The notes under the pieces were generated by a model. It saw only the letters and a list, made by a program, of their open reading frames with translations, made no database searches and was not told the DNA's origin. 64,000 bases of DNA from Bacillus sp. ISL-7 (GTDB lineage Bacteria; Bacillota; Bacilli; Bacillales_B; DSM-18226): NCBI RefSeq assembly GCF_018613065.1, contig NZ_JAGGQW010000069.1, forward strand, positions 1-64,000, written 5' to 3'. Below, one piece after another: positions 1 to 8,128 of this stretch (position 1 is the first letter of the stretch; every line of letters starts with the position of its first letter). The translations under genes were made by a program, and so were the position numbers.

Positions 1-95
1 CTGGAGCGCAAATCAACAGACATGTTGCAAAGCCTATATATTAATAATATTATAATATATTAACGCGGTGAATGGTTAAAGTTATTTTAGAAAAT

Positions 96-126
96 AAGAG
101 GCTGTCGAAAGTTTCTCGACAGCCTG
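96..126 (-). terminator. Terminator of yutF
   Basis: Inverted repeat AGGCTGTCGA / TCGACAGCCT with a six-base loop lies just past the yutF stop. On the minus strand it runs into a moderately T-rich stretch, so it is a likely intrinsic terminator. Confidence 0.7.
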
Positions 127-150
127 AGGATGGAGTTGCCCAATCCTTTT

Positions 151-915
151 TTACATCTCCCATTGATCTAAGGAATCAACGGTATAGGTTGGCTTTCGGC
201 TATAGCCGGAAAGCAGTTCTTTTGTTGTTACACCCGTATGAACTAATAAGGTATCCATGCCTGCATTCATACCTGCTAAGATATCCGTATCATAGTAATC
301 TCCAACCATCAACGTCTTTTCTTTTGGTGTTCCTAGTACCTTTAAGGCCTGGTCCATTATGATTGCTTCAGGTTTGCCGATAAAAATTGGCTGTGTTTGT
401 GTGGAAACCGTAATAACTGATGTAAGTGAACCATTCCCTGGAAGCAAGCCTCTTTCTGTAGGTATGGCAATATCGCCATTTGTCGAAATGAAAGTTGCTC
501 CATTTCGAACGGCCAAACAAGCCACCGCCAATTTTTCATAACTAATCTCCCGATCAATTCCCACTACCACAAAATCGGCATCTTCTCCGCCAAAGTTTAA
601 TCCCTTCTCTTCTATGGCTGTCTGAATGCCTTCTTCCCCAATCACATAAACGGTGGCATCATTTTTTCGTTCATAAATATAATTAGCTGTCGCTTGACTG
701 GTTGTAAAGACCTGCTTCTCTTCCGCGGGAATATCAAACTGGGTCAACTTCTCAGCCACCTGTGCCGGTGTTCTTGATGAGTTGTTCGTCACAAATAAAT
801 ACGGTATTTGTTGATCGCGAAGTTTTTTTACAAAATCGGAAGCTGCTTCAATTCGCTCTGTCCCTTTATACATTGTTCCATCTAAATCAATTAAATAGCC
901 TTGATATTTCTTCAT
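151..915 (-). CDS. yutF: HAD-type phosphatase YutF (NagD-like)
   Basis: A 254-residue HAD-superfamily hydrolase of the NagD/4-nitrophenylphosphatase subfamily (TIGR01457 type), a cytoplasmic phosphatase with an unsettled substrate. Motif I is DLDGT with the nucleophile Asp10 and Asp12; motif II is VTNNSS near residue 43; the motif III lysine lies in GKPE near residue 180; motif IV is MVGDYYDTD near 204. The C2-type cap sits between motifs II and III. A good RBS (AGGAG region) precedes the ATG. It lies directly downstream of yutE, 67 bases away, as in B. subtilis. Length and motifs are complete, so it should be active; the exact metabolite is inferred only at family level. Confidence 0.9.
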   Translation of the reverse strand: MKKYQGYLIDLDGTMYKGTERIEAASDFVKKLRDQQIPYLFVTNNSSRTPAQVAEKLTQFDIPAEEKQVFTTSQATANYIYERKNDATVYVIGEEGIQTAIEEKGLNFGGEDADFVVVGIDREISYEKLAVACLAVRNGATFISTNGDIAIPTERGLLPGNGSLTSVITVSTQTQPIFIGKPEAIIMDQALKVLGTPKEKTLMVGDYYDTDILAGMNAGMDTLLVHTGVTTKELLSGYSRKPTYTVDSLDQWEM

Positions 916-982
916 GATTTATCACTCCTAAAATCTATTATGACCATATAAAACAAAAAGACCGCGCAAAACGGTCTGATCA

Positions 983-1420
983 TTAGTTCTTAAACGCCGA
1001 AACCGGACCTAATTCATTGGCAAGATAATCACGGACATTGGCTGCAAATTTAACCAGTTCATGTAAGTGTTTTGAAAAGACCTCTTGCAGTTCCCGGTGA
1101 TCAACATCCGTATAAGATTGAACAAGTCTTTTTCGATACTGAATCAGGATTTTTAAACCTTTCCCCGTTTCAGCTGAAATCACCTTTTCATCCATTAAAA
1201 TATCAATGATGTCATCGTAACTGCCTGGGTCCCGCATAATAAACCCATCAATCATCGAATTTCCGACATCCAAAACCGACTCAATCATCATCTGGTTTAA
1301 ACGCTCTAGTGCTGCCTTTTCAAGCGGTGTGGACCACTCCTTTTGACTTAAGAATAATTTTATTTGCGTTTCTAAATATTTTAAGATTTCTTCAATTTTT
1401 TCTCTGTCAACAAAATACAT
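983..1420 (-). CDS. yutE: DUF86 (HepT-like) protein YutE
   Basis: A 145-residue protein of the DUF86/HepT-like helical family, recognised from overall similarity to B. subtilis YutE and from its place upstream of yutF. Visible features are long amphipathic helices (residues 1-40 and 85-125) and a charged region around FIMRDPGSYDDIIDIL. In other bacteria DUF86 proteins pair with MNT nucleotidyltransferases as toxin-antitoxin systems, but no nucleotidyltransferase gene lies beside this one and the family member in Bacillus is usually a lone housekeeping-type gene. I therefore do not call it a toxin. ATG start with RBS GGAGG eight bases or so upstream. Confidence 0.8.
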   Translation of the reverse strand: MYFVDREKIEEILKYLETQIKLFLSQKEWSTPLEKAALERLNQMMIESVLDVGNSMIDGFIMRDPGSYDDIIDILMDEKVISAETGKGLKILIQYRKRLVQSYTDVDHRELQEVFSKHLHELVKFAANVRDYLANELGPVSAFKN

Positions 1421-1634
1421 CGTATCACTACCTCCATTTTTCTAAATACTACATTTTTACAAGCGCTGCAGGAGAATTCAGATTAATTGTAACATAATTT
1501 GACATCGTTCGTGTTTTTCGATTCCTAACAGCTTGTGAAATTTTAGGAAAAATCTTTACTCCCCTACATTCACTTTATTTGTTACTATATAGAAGATGTC
1601 GAAAATACGTATTTTTTATTAAGGAGACGGTTAG

Positions 1635-1901
1635 ATGAAAGAACGCTTTTTCTTATACGATGATACAGAAGATACAAAAACAAGATTTGTCAGCTTTGTT
1701 GGTGAAAATCAACGCTTTGATTTAGCGATTGTTCAAAGTGACCGCCATTTCGGAAAACATTTGGTTCTTGATATGCAAGGAAGCCGATTTGCAATCATTG
1801 GTTTAGACGATTTGCAAGAGGAAGGGTATTTAGAGTACGCTTTTCAGTTGAATGATGAAGATGCAGAGGAATTAAGGTCCTTTTTAATGGAATTAATTTA
1901 A
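1635..1901 (+). CDS. DUF3055 family protein
   Basis: A small acidic 88-residue soluble protein matching the Firmicutes-specific DUF3055 family (starts MKERFFLYDD, contains RFVSFVGENQRFDLA and LVLDMQGSRFAIIG). There are no membrane segments, cysteines or catalytic motifs. Strong RBS AAGGAG sits nine bases before the ATG. It is transcribed divergently from yutE, with about 215 bases between the two starts. Function is unknown; the even spread of hydrophobic residues suggests a compact alpha/beta fold. Confidence 0.85.
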   Translation: MKERFFLYDDTEDTKTRFVSFVGENQRFDLAIVQSDRHFGKHLVLDMQGSRFAIIGLDDLQEEGYLEYAFQLNDEDAEELRSFLMELI

Positions 1902-1959
1902 TGTGATGTCATGAATTACACTCCCTTTGAAAATAATAGTAGTAAAAGGGGGATTAATC

Positions 1960-2250
1960 ATGACAAAAAACGAAGAAGAAAAATATACGGAATTATCCAA
2001 CGTTGAAAAACAAAGGAACTTTCTTACGGCGGAAGAATATCCGGAAGGTCCTTATGGTTCTCCAATCCGTGAAAACGAACCGGTTCAAAACAAAAGCACA
2101 CCTTGGACAGATGGACAAAGGCCATACAGCGCCTTTAATTACGAAAATAAAACACTGCATCAAGATCTTCCAAGGCAGATGGACGGGGCACATCCAACAC
2201 ATGATGACCCTGAGAAAGATGAACAGCCACCCTATATGGAGACAACGTAA
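1960..2250 (+). CDS. Hypothetical hydrophilic protein
   Basis: A 96-residue, proline- and charge-rich protein that looks largely disordered (NEEEKYTELSNVEKQ at the start; repeated PYG/PYS/PPY segments). The ATG at 1960 is preferred over an upstream ATG at 1927 because AAAAGGGGG lies at 1944-1952. It resembles small cytosolic proteins of unknown role in other Bacillaceae, but I cannot assign a named family. It ends at a strong bidirectional terminator shared with yutD. Confidence 0.65.
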   Translation: MTKNEEEKYTELSNVEKQRNFLTAEEYPEGPYGSPIRENEPVQNKSTPWTDGQRPYSAFNYENKTLHQDLPRQMDGAHPTHDDPEKDEQPPYMETT

Positions 2251-2280
2251 AAGAAGGGCCAGTTTAACTGACCCTTCTTT
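2250..2280. terminator. Bidirectional terminator between convergent genes
   Basis: AAAGAAGGGCCAGTT pairs with AACTGACCCTTCTTT around a TA centre, flanked by A- and T-tracts on both sides, so it can stop transcription from the small gene on the plus strand and from yutD on the minus strand. Confidence 0.85.
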
Positions 2281-2555
2281 TATTTCTTCACTTTTTTCAA
2301 GACAAAATATGCACAGCCAAAATTGCAGTATTCATACAGGTATTCACTTAGTGTACTTATTTTTGTATCAAACGTGGCTTTTTGGTTTTGGTCGTCGAAA
2401 AAGCCCTTTAACCGAAGTTGACCATAACCCCAATCGCCAACAACATAATCATACCTTGTTAAAATATCACTAAACCTTGCTTTAAGGGCTTCCTCATTAA
2501 AGCCGTTTCTATGTTCTTGGACCATTTCATAAACAGTGTTGTTCATTATAATCAT
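2280..2555 (-). CDS. yutD: YutD family protein (DUF1027)
   Basis: A 91-residue member of the YutD/DUF1027 family. The family core is clear: RFSDILTRYDYVVGDWGYGQLRLKGF-type sequence in the middle and YEYCNFGCAYFVLKK at the C-terminus with the two conserved cysteines. Function is not known. The start at 2555 has AAGAGGTG seven bases upstream. It is located between yutE/yutF and yutC/lipA as in B. subtilis, though here two small plus-strand genes separate it from yutE. Confidence 0.88.
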   Translation of the reverse strand: MIIMNNTVYEMVQEHRNGFNEEALKARFSDILTRYDYVVGDWGYGQLRLKGFFDDQNQKATFDTKISTLSEYLYEYCNFGCAYFVLKKVKK

Positions 2556-2670
2556 GATATTTCACCTCTTTTGCCAGCTAATTCCTATTAACCATTATAA
2601 CCGATTCCCCATCAATTACTAAGAAAAAAAATCCTCTAAATGGCTATTCTAATAAAAGGAGGTGTTGAAA

Positions 2671-3291
2671 TTGAAAAAATTAGTCATAATCTTGGGATTA
2701 TGTACAATGACAGCTTTAACAGGGTGCACTAAGGATATGGGAAACCGTGATGTGTATGAAGAAAGTGGCAATACCATAAATGTAAATAATAAAAGGCATG
2801 ACCTTTACAATGAAGGGGCAAGCCGTGGTGTTCGTAACGTGAGCAAAAATTATGGATTTGTCCGCCATCAAAAGAGTCCGTTGATGAATGATAATACGGC
2901 TAATGACCACTTTACAGCCTTAGATCGTGAACAGGTGGCGAATATTATCAGTAAATACAGTACAGAAATTCCCAATGTAAATGATGTCGCTACACTAGTG
3001 ACAGACCAAGAAGTATTAATTGCGTATGATACAGATTCAAAAGATCGCAATTTGACGGCAGACCAAGTCAAGAAAACGGCGATGTCTGTCGTTCCAAGAT
3101 ATTACCATGTCTTCGTTACTGACAATAAAGTGTTAATGAGGGATGTTGAAAATCTCGCGAACCTTGACTCCACAAGCAGGAACGCCCGGAATTTGGTTAA
3201 TGGGCTAATTAAGCAAATGAAAAAATCCCCACAAGGAGAGCGAATGAACGCAAGTGAGGACGAAAATGGACTAACGCCTGACGATAAATAG
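2671..3291 (+). CDS. yutC: YhcN/YlaJ-type sporulation lipoprotein YutC
   Basis: A 206-residue lipoprotein with a signal peptide ending in the lipobox LTGC (cysteine near residue 19), followed by a YhcN/YlaJ sporulation-lipoprotein domain (segments HFTALDREQVANIISK, VLIAYDTDSKDRN, VVPRYYHVFVTD). Proteins of this family are attached to the spore or forespore membrane and are linked to germination and outgrowth. The TTG at 2671 is chosen as start because AGGAGGTG ends six bases before it; the GTG at 2662 overlaps the RBS. Position beside lipA matches B. subtilis YutC. The last 25 residues are hydrophilic and likely disordered. Confidence 0.8.
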   Translation: MKKLVIILGLCTMTALTGCTKDMGNRDVYEESGNTINVNNKRHDLYNEGASRGVRNVSKNYGFVRHQKSPLMNDNTANDHFTALDREQVANIISKYSTEIPNVNDVATLVTDQEVLIAYDTDSKDRNLTADQVKKTAMSVVPRYYHVFVTDNKVLMRDVENLANLDSTSRNARNLVNGLIKQMKKSPQGERMNASEDENGLTPDDK

Positions 3292-3343
3292 AAAAGCGGA
3301 AGCGCCTTGCACAGGGGCTACAGGCATAAGACGAGTTAGACAG
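3291..3343 (+). repeat. AAAGCGGAAGCGCC-type dispersed element
   Basis: Begins GAAAAGCGGAAGCGCC and ends near GAGTTAGACAG, the same ends that are seen in inverted orientation at 32022-32081. Short relics of the same element occur at 37047 and 34181. Such elements are common in intergenic DNA of Bacillaceae; they encode nothing visible. Confidence 0.7.
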
Positions 3344-3356
3344 TCATTCCCAAATT

Positions 3357-3387
3357 AAAGAGTTCAGTCACTTTGACTGAACTCTTT
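3357..3387. terminator. Bidirectional terminator of yutC and lipA
   Basis: AAAGAGTTCAGTCA pairs perfectly with TGACTGAACTCTTT around a three-base loop, between the convergent yutC and lipA genes. Confidence 0.85.
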
Positions 3388-3391
3388 GATT

Positions 3392-4309
3392 TTAAGCTTG
3401 TTGTGCTTCTTGTTCACCAAGGATTTGCTTGTGTTTTGCTGCAGCATTAACTTGCTCATCTGCGTGATAGGATGAGCGGACAAGCGGGCCTGCTTCACAA
3501 TGGCTAAAGCCTTTACTAATTGCAATTTGTTGTAATTCTTTAAATTCATCAGGGCTATAATATTTCTCCACCTTCAAATGACCTTTTGTCGGCTGTAAAT
3601 ATTGGCCAATCGTCATAATATCGATATGATTTGCTCTTAAATCATCCATAACCTCGATTATTTCTTCCTTCGTTTCCCCTAAGCCAACCATTAAGCTGGA
3701 TTTTGTTGGAATATTAGGCTGCATTTCCTTTGCCCGACGAAGAAACTCAAGGGAACGGTCATATTTAGCCCGGGCTCTAACTCTAGGTGTCATCCGTCTA
3801 ACCGTCTCAATGTTATGGTTTAAGATATCAGGTTTAGCATCCATTAATACACGTAAATTTTCTTCTTTTCCTCCCATATCGGAAGGCAGAACTTCAATAC
3901 TTGTAAATGGATTTTTCCGGCGAATCGCTCGAACTGTTTCCGCAAAAATGGCAGCCCCTCCATCCCTGAGATCATCACGGGCTACCGCTGTTACAACCAC
4001 ATGTTTTAAGTTCATCAATTGAACAGAGTCTGCCACTCGTTCTGGTTCTTGCCAATCAAGCTCTGTAGGTAAACCCGTTTTAACCGCACAAAAGCGGCAG
4101 GCACGAGTACAAGTATCCCCAAGAATCATGAAGGTAGCCGTACGTCTTTCTGCCCAGCATTCATGAATATTAGGGCAGCGTGCTTCTTCACAAACCGTGT
4201 GCAGATTCTTTTCACGCATCATTTTTTTCAAGCCCGTATAGGACTCGTTAGTATTTAGTTTTATTTTTAACCAATCCGGTTTTCTAAGAATTTCTTCTTT
4301 CTTACTCAC
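3392..4309 (-). CDS. lipA: Lipoyl synthase LipA
   Basis: Radical-SAM enzyme that inserts two sulfurs into octanoyl groups on lipoyl-carrier proteins such as GcvH (encoded at 22.5 kb) or E2 subunits. It has the LipA-specific first cluster motif [12 protein letters not shown] (auxiliary [4Fe-4S]) and the radical-SAM motif CTRACRFC, plus the C-terminal RSSYHAD serine motif that ligates the auxiliary cluster. The GTG at 4309 is chosen as start: AAGGGGTG lies eight bases upstream and the product then begins [15 protein letters not shown], like its relatives; the upstream in-frame 25 codons are not supported. 305 residues, normal length. Convergent with yutC, divergent from lytH. Confidence 0.97.
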   Translation of the reverse strand: MSKKEEILRKPDWLKIKLNTNESYTGLKKMMREKNLHTVCEEARCPNIHECWAERRTATFMILGDTCTRACRFCAVKTGLPTELDWQEPERVADSVQLMNLKHVVVTAVARDDLRDGGAAIFAETVRAIRRKNPFTSIEVLPSDMGGKEENLRVLMDAKPDILNHNIETVRRMTPRVRARAKYDRSLEFLRRAKEMQPNIPTKSSLMVGLGETKEEIIEVMDDLRANHIDIMTIGQYLQPTKGHLKVEKYYSPDEFKELQQIAISKGFSHCEAGPLVRSSYHADEQVNAAAKHKQILGEQEAQQA

Positions 4310-4476
4310 GTTCAGCACACCCCTTGAAACGATATATATGTTTCTATATGTTGTCACTTTAACATACTGAAATAATATCGACAAGCAAATCGGTTTATAT
4401 TATCTAATGCAAACCATCTTAATTCAGCTAAAATCTCGTTTACCATTTATTAACCATAATGAAATGGTTTAGAAAA

Positions 4477-4485
4477 CATAAACTA
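4477..4485 (+). promoter_or_regulatory. Possible SigK -10 element upstream of lytH
   Basis: CATAAACTA fits the SigK -10 consensus CATANNNTA and lies 31 bases before the lytH start. In B. subtilis lytH is transcribed late in the mother cell by SigK. A convincing AC -35 at 16-17 bases is not obvious. Confidence 0.4.
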
Positions 4486-4516
4486 ACCTTGTACATTACT
4501 CGGAAGGAGGATTCTT

Positions 4517-5515
4517 GTGCGGACTGTTCTAATCATCGGAACCTTTCTTTTATTCTTTACCACTTCATTCACGGTCAGGGAGGCTCAAGCAAAAACAAAC
4601 GAAACTGATCCATATCAAGAAAGAATGAAGCTTTATAAGAAGGTTGAAACGGTTACCCAAATTCCTTGGTATTACTTAGCGGCTATTGATCAATACGAAA
4701 GAAGCATCCGCCAGGTCCGCAGAGACTTACCTAAACCAGATAGCGTAATCGGCATCTATTTTCGTCCAGAAGAATGGGCTGGTTTAACCAATCCAAATCC
4801 TTTGGAAGAAAACCCAGCAATCATCCAGTTTTTTGATGGAAAGGGTGTGGATGGGGATGGGGACAGAAAAGCGAGTCTTAAAAATGATGAGGACGTCCTT
4901 TATACGTTTGCCAATTATCTACTTTCATACGGAATTGATCATGATAATATAAAAATCGGCTTATGGAATTACTATCATCGCGATAAAACCGTTAGTATCA
5001 TTGCTGGAAAAGCAAAAATATATCGACATTTTGGCCGGATTGATTTAGATACACAAGTATTCCCAGTACCGATCCGCAGCAATCACAGTTACCGGAGTAC
5101 CTGGGGGTCTGCGCGCGGCTGGGGTGGGCGCAGGATTCATGAAGGTACCGATATTTTTGCTGGCTACGGTGTTCCGGTTCGAGCAACAAACTATGGCATT
5201 ATTGAAATGAAAGGCTGGAACAAGTTTGGAGGATGGCGTATCGGCATTCGTGATATCAATAATACCTATCATTACTTTGCTCATCTCAGCGGTTTTGCCA
5301 AGGACTTAACGGTCGGCCAAATTGTTGAGCCTGGTATGGTTATTGGCGGTGTAGGGAGCTCAGGGTACGGCCCTCCAGGAACCTCAGGGAAATTCCCTCC
5401 CCATTTACATTACGGTATGTACAAAGACAATGGTGTAACCGAATGGTCTTTTGATCCCTACCCTCATTTAGCTAAATGGAAACGAATGGAGCGGATGAAT
5501 GCCAGGAAAAAATAG
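4517..5515 (+). CDS. lytH: LytH-type L-Ala-D-Glu peptidase (M23), spore cortex
   Basis: A 332-residue exported M23 zinc peptidase corresponding to B. subtilis LytH/YunA, which trims cortex peptide side chains during sporulation. It has a signal peptide or N-terminal anchor (residues 1-25, ending REAQA), a lytH-specific N-terminal domain, and the LytM/M23 domain from about residue 190. Zinc ligands are visible: His208 and Asp212 in HEGTD, and His298 in PHLHYG, with His296 and His256 as catalytic or supporting histidines. The GTG start at 4517 follows GGAAGGAGG by six bases. It lies between lipA and yunB as in B. subtilis. A SigK-like -10 upstream supports late mother-cell expression. Confidence 0.88.
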   Translation: MRTVLIIGTFLLFFTTSFTVREAQAKTNETDPYQERMKLYKKVETVTQIPWYYLAAIDQYERSIRQVRRDLPKPDSVIGIYFRPEEWAGLTNPNPLEENPAIIQFFDGKGVDGDGDRKASLKNDEDVLYTFANYLLSYGIDHDNIKIGLWNYYHRDKTVSIIAGKAKIYRHFGRIDLDTQVFPVPIRSNHSYRSTWGSARGWGGRRIHEGTDIFAGYGVPVRATNYGIIEMKGWNKFGGWRIGIRDINNTYHYFAHLSGFAKDLTVGQIVEPGMVIGGVGSSGYGPPGTSGKFPPHLHYGMYKDNGVTEWSFDPYPHLAKWKRMERMNARKK

Positions 5516-5544
5516 GACTGTCCATGGTGGATAGTCCTATTTTT
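5511..5544. terminator. Terminator between lytH and yunB
   Basis: AATAGGACT pairs with AGTCCTATT and the stem can extend inward (GTCCA/TGGAT with a G-T pair); it is followed by TTTTT on the plus strand. It overlaps the stop codons of both convergent genes. Confidence 0.8.
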
Positions 5545-6328
5545 AGTTCCCTGATTTTTTCGAGTCCGACTGTTTATCTGGAAGCTGTATTGATGGAGTT
5601 ACTCCGCCGCCACTATTGTAGAATTGCGGGACATCTCCTTGTATGAGTGATCCGTCAACCGGAATACTTTGGGTAAGCTTTGTTATTTTAGTAGCAAACG
5701 GGGTAATAATCTGGACAGACACTTCAATATGAATAGAAACATCGACCCAAGTATTATTGATGCCCATATCTTTCGTCTCGATTTTAACATCCGGTTCGAC
5801 TTCACCAATGGCATGGAACTTTACCGGGATCTTCGGACCAAAGTTTCCTAATAAGGAAATATTTGTTGCTTGCCCTAGAGGGACATACCAAATAATTCCG
5901 TCTTCCTTTTCCGAATTTTGCGTTTCGATTTCTACATCAGTTAACTGCTCTAACGAGGCAAGATCACCTTTTTTAGCTGCTTTTAGGTTTTTTTGAATTT
6001 GAGCGGTTGTTTCCGCTAAGACCCGGTTTATATAAACTGTATTGAGTTTAACGTTGGAGGCCTTGCCATTTTCACTTGGTAAGATCACAATGACGTCATT
6101 GTCTTCACCTGTGTCTGTTGTCCGTTTTGTAATCGCCTTATTAATCACAAGGGAAGCAATATTACGGGTTTCGGAAGTAGCAATTCTCATTAATGTCGGC
6201 TCAATCCCCTTATTCACGAGCCATAAGCCGGTGGCAGTTGAAAATAGAAAAAAGACAAACGTCAATAGCATGACATAACGGAAAGGCAACGGTCCCTTCC
6301 TCGGAAGCCGCCTGCGAAACTTCGCCAA
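5543..6328 (-). CDS. yunB: Sporulation protein YunB
   Basis: A 261-residue sporulation protein YunB, known in B. subtilis as a SigE-regulon membrane protein needed for normal spore formation. One membrane segment (about residues 16-36, FRYVMLLTFVFFLFS) is followed by a large extracytoplasmic domain with the family core EVEPDVKIETKD. The TTG at 6328 is chosen as start since AAGGGGTG ends about seven bases before it; a GTG at 6337 would sit inside the RBS. CATACATAT just upstream resembles a SigE -10. Convergent with lytH. Confidence 0.85.
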   Translation of the reverse strand: MAKFRRRLPRKGPLPFRYVMLLTFVFFLFSTATGLWLVNKGIEPTLMRIATSETRNIASLVINKAITKRTTDTGEDNDVIVILPSENGKASNVKLNTVYINRVLAETTAQIQKNLKAAKKGDLASLEQLTDVEIETQNSEKEDGIIWYVPLGQATNISLLGNFGPKIPVKFHAIGEVEPDVKIETKDMGINNTWVDVSIHIEVSVQIITPFATKITKLTQSIPVDGSLIQGDVPQFYNSGGGVTPSIQLPDKQSDSKKSGN

Positions 6329-6384
6329 AAAAATCACCCCTTCAAGCTATATGTATGCTTTATAATGGGGAACTAATCCATAAA

Positions 6385-6414
6385 AAAAAGCCCGCATGGA
6401 GCAAGCTTTTTAAA
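6385..6414 (-). terminator. Terminator of yunC
   Basis: On the minus strand an imperfect stem, AAGCTTGC / GCGGGCTT, is followed by a run of eight T residues directly after the yunC stop. Confidence 0.6.
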
Positions 6415-6712
6415 TCATTTTTAACAAGGCGTCTTTACCAATCATTCCTTGGTGAATCCCTAACGCCTCTGCCTCCCATGTTACCGACTCTAACGGCGCA
6501 TTTAGGAGCTGTTCAATGGTTCTTACTCCAACAGCACGTCCGGCAATAATCTTACGGTCCTTTAATTTATCATTTAATAAACCCACATCCAAGGCACCGC
6601 ACATGATATATCCCTTATCGTTCGATACGGCAAGCAAGGTCGTTTTTGGAAGTAAAACGGTAACTGCCAAAAAGGTATGGCCGTTTATTTCAATTGGTGA
6701 AAGCTCAATCAA
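6410..6712 (-). CDS. yunC: YunC family protein (DUF1805)
   Basis: A 100-residue DUF1805 protein. The family core is clear: KGYIMCGALDVGLLN followed by AGRAVGVRTIEQLL. Function is unknown; the compact alpha/beta fold and the conserved Cys and Gly suggest ligand binding. The TTG at 6712 is preferred over the GTG at 6721 because AAAGGAG ends about eight bases before the TTG but only two bases before the GTG. Lies downstream of yunD on the same strand, 60 bases apart. Confidence 0.82.
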   Translation of the reverse strand: MIELSPIEINGHTFLAVTVLLPKTTLLAVSNDKGYIMCGALDVGLLNDKLKDRKIIAGRAVGVRTIEQLLNAPLESVTWEAEALGIHQGMIGKDALLKMI

Positions 6713-6774
6713 ATGGTCCACACTCCTTTCCTCTCTATCACTTTATGACAGGTTATGAAAAGCGTGTACCCATT

Positions 6775-8127
6775 CTATGACTGTATTTGTAACTTCCATT
6801 TTAATAAATCCCTTAGGAATTCTGGCAAGAAATACTTCTTTTCTTTTTGCGGAAGAATGTCTTTGAAAAAGTGGCCAAACGTAAACATATCAGGCAGGGC
6901 TAACGTATAATTTCTTTCATAATCGACTTCCGTCCCATGAATAAACATGACGTCTCCATGAAAACTAATTCGGTCAAAGACAAATATCCCTAACAGAGTT
7001 CCTCTGAATCCAAGTCCTTTGATATGCTTATGGATTAAGCCCTCATCCTTTGTCTGCCAATAAACCTCTTCTAATTCTTTTCCAGTTAGTTCAACCACAC
7101 ACGGATTTATTGGATGTGGGCAAATCTTCAGCAAATCGTAAACCGTAACATCACCCGATAAAGGCCCTAACAATAGCCCTGCGTTAATCATGGCACAATC
7201 AGTGTTACACCATTCTCTTAAAGCCCTGCAAAGCATAAATGAAAACTCCGTTTCATGAAAAAGATCATTAATTACAGGCTTAGCTAAGGTGGTTACTTTT
7301 TGATTTAAATCGGCTTTTCCTTTTGTAAAATAAGCATCGATTTGCTCCTGCTCATTTTTAGCTTTCGGCAGATCTTTACTGTCATATAAAATGGCCTTCT
7401 TAGCGGTAATCTCTTTTTGTTCATCTACTTTAAGGGTAACGTGGCCAACAAAATATCCATACTTCCCTGCAGCCCCAAGGAGCGTTTCCCCCACTAGCTT
7501 TCCTTTTTCAAGGAAGTGATGGGTATGTGATTCTAATATGACATCAATTTCAGGAAAATCTACAGCAATTCTTTCGTCTTCCTGAAGACCCAGATGGGAG
7601 AGTAAAATGATGATGTCAGATTCTGCTTTTACTTTTTCAATCCATTTTTTCAGCTCTTCAATCGGCTCTGTCACCTTCCAGCCCAGTAAACCATAAAGAT
7701 GGGCAAACGGTGCCGTTAAACCGATGACACCCACCCTTGTGCCCTTTTTCGAATGATAAATCTTATATGCCTTTACCCAGCTAGGATAGCAGCCATCTTG
7801 CTGATAAAGATTAGCTAACAGAACGTCAAACTGAGCCTTTTCATATAGTTCATTTAAGTCTTCATAGGGAAGGTTAACCCCTTCATTGTTTCCAATCGTA
7901 ACCGCTGTATACTGGCTCTCATTTAAGAGTTCAATATTCCCTTTTCCTCTAGTAGCTTCTGTGAAAGGATGCCAGCGATCAATAAAGTCTCCTATATCAA
8001 ATAGAAAGACATCCTCTTCGTTTTGATGATGCCTCTCATGTTCTTTTGCTAGGAACTGCTTAATTCGGGGCCAATTTTCAAAGTGACTGTGGACATCGTT
8101 TGTATGATAAATATGTATGGTTTCCAT
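6775..8127 (-). CDS. yunD: YunD, 5'-nucleotidase-type metallophosphatase
   Basis: A 450-residue calcineurin-like metallophosphatase with a C-terminal 5'-nucleotidase substrate domain, similar to UshA but without signal peptide, hence cytoplasmic. Metal motifs: TNDVHSH (10-15), DIGDFID (44-50), LLSHLG and SHTHH further on. The usual GNHE motif reads GNNE at 79-82, so the catalytic histidine is replaced by Asn81. The C-terminal domain starts near residue 265. ATG at 8127 is preferred, giving METIHIYHTND as in relatives; a TTG at 8142 overlapping yunE is the alternative. One base separates it from the yunE stop codon, so the two are co-translated. Confidence 0.88.
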   Translation of the reverse strand: METIHIYHTNDVHSHFENWPRIKQFLAKEHERHHQNEEDVFLFDIGDFIDRWHPFTEATRGKGNIELLNESQYTAVTIGNNEGVNLPYEDLNELYEKAQFDVLLANLYQQDGCYPSWVKAYKIYHSKKGTRVGVIGLTAPFAHLYGLLGWKVTEPIEELKKWIEKVKAESDIIILLSHLGLQEDERIAVDFPEIDVILESHTHHFLEKGKLVGETLLGAAGKYGYFVGHVTLKVDEQKEITAKKAILYDSKDLPKAKNEQEQIDAYFTKGKADLNQKVTTLAKPVINDLFHETEFSFMLCRALREWCNTDCAMINAGLLLGPLSGDVTVYDLLKICPHPINPCVVELTGKELEEVYWQTKDEGLIHKHIKGLGFRGTLLGIFVFDRISFHGDVMFIHGTEVDYERNYTLALPDMFTFGHFFKDILPQKEKKYFLPEFLRDLLKWKLQIQS

Positions 8128-8128
8128 C

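Noticed and set aside
983..1420. HepT toxin of a toxin-antitoxin pair
   Set aside because: No MNT-type nucleotidyltransferase antitoxin is next to it; position matches the conserved housekeeping gene yutE.
2003..2473. 156-codon plus-strand ORF across yutD
   Set aside because: Shadow frame overlapping two real genes; its composition is unlike a protein and no RBS is present.
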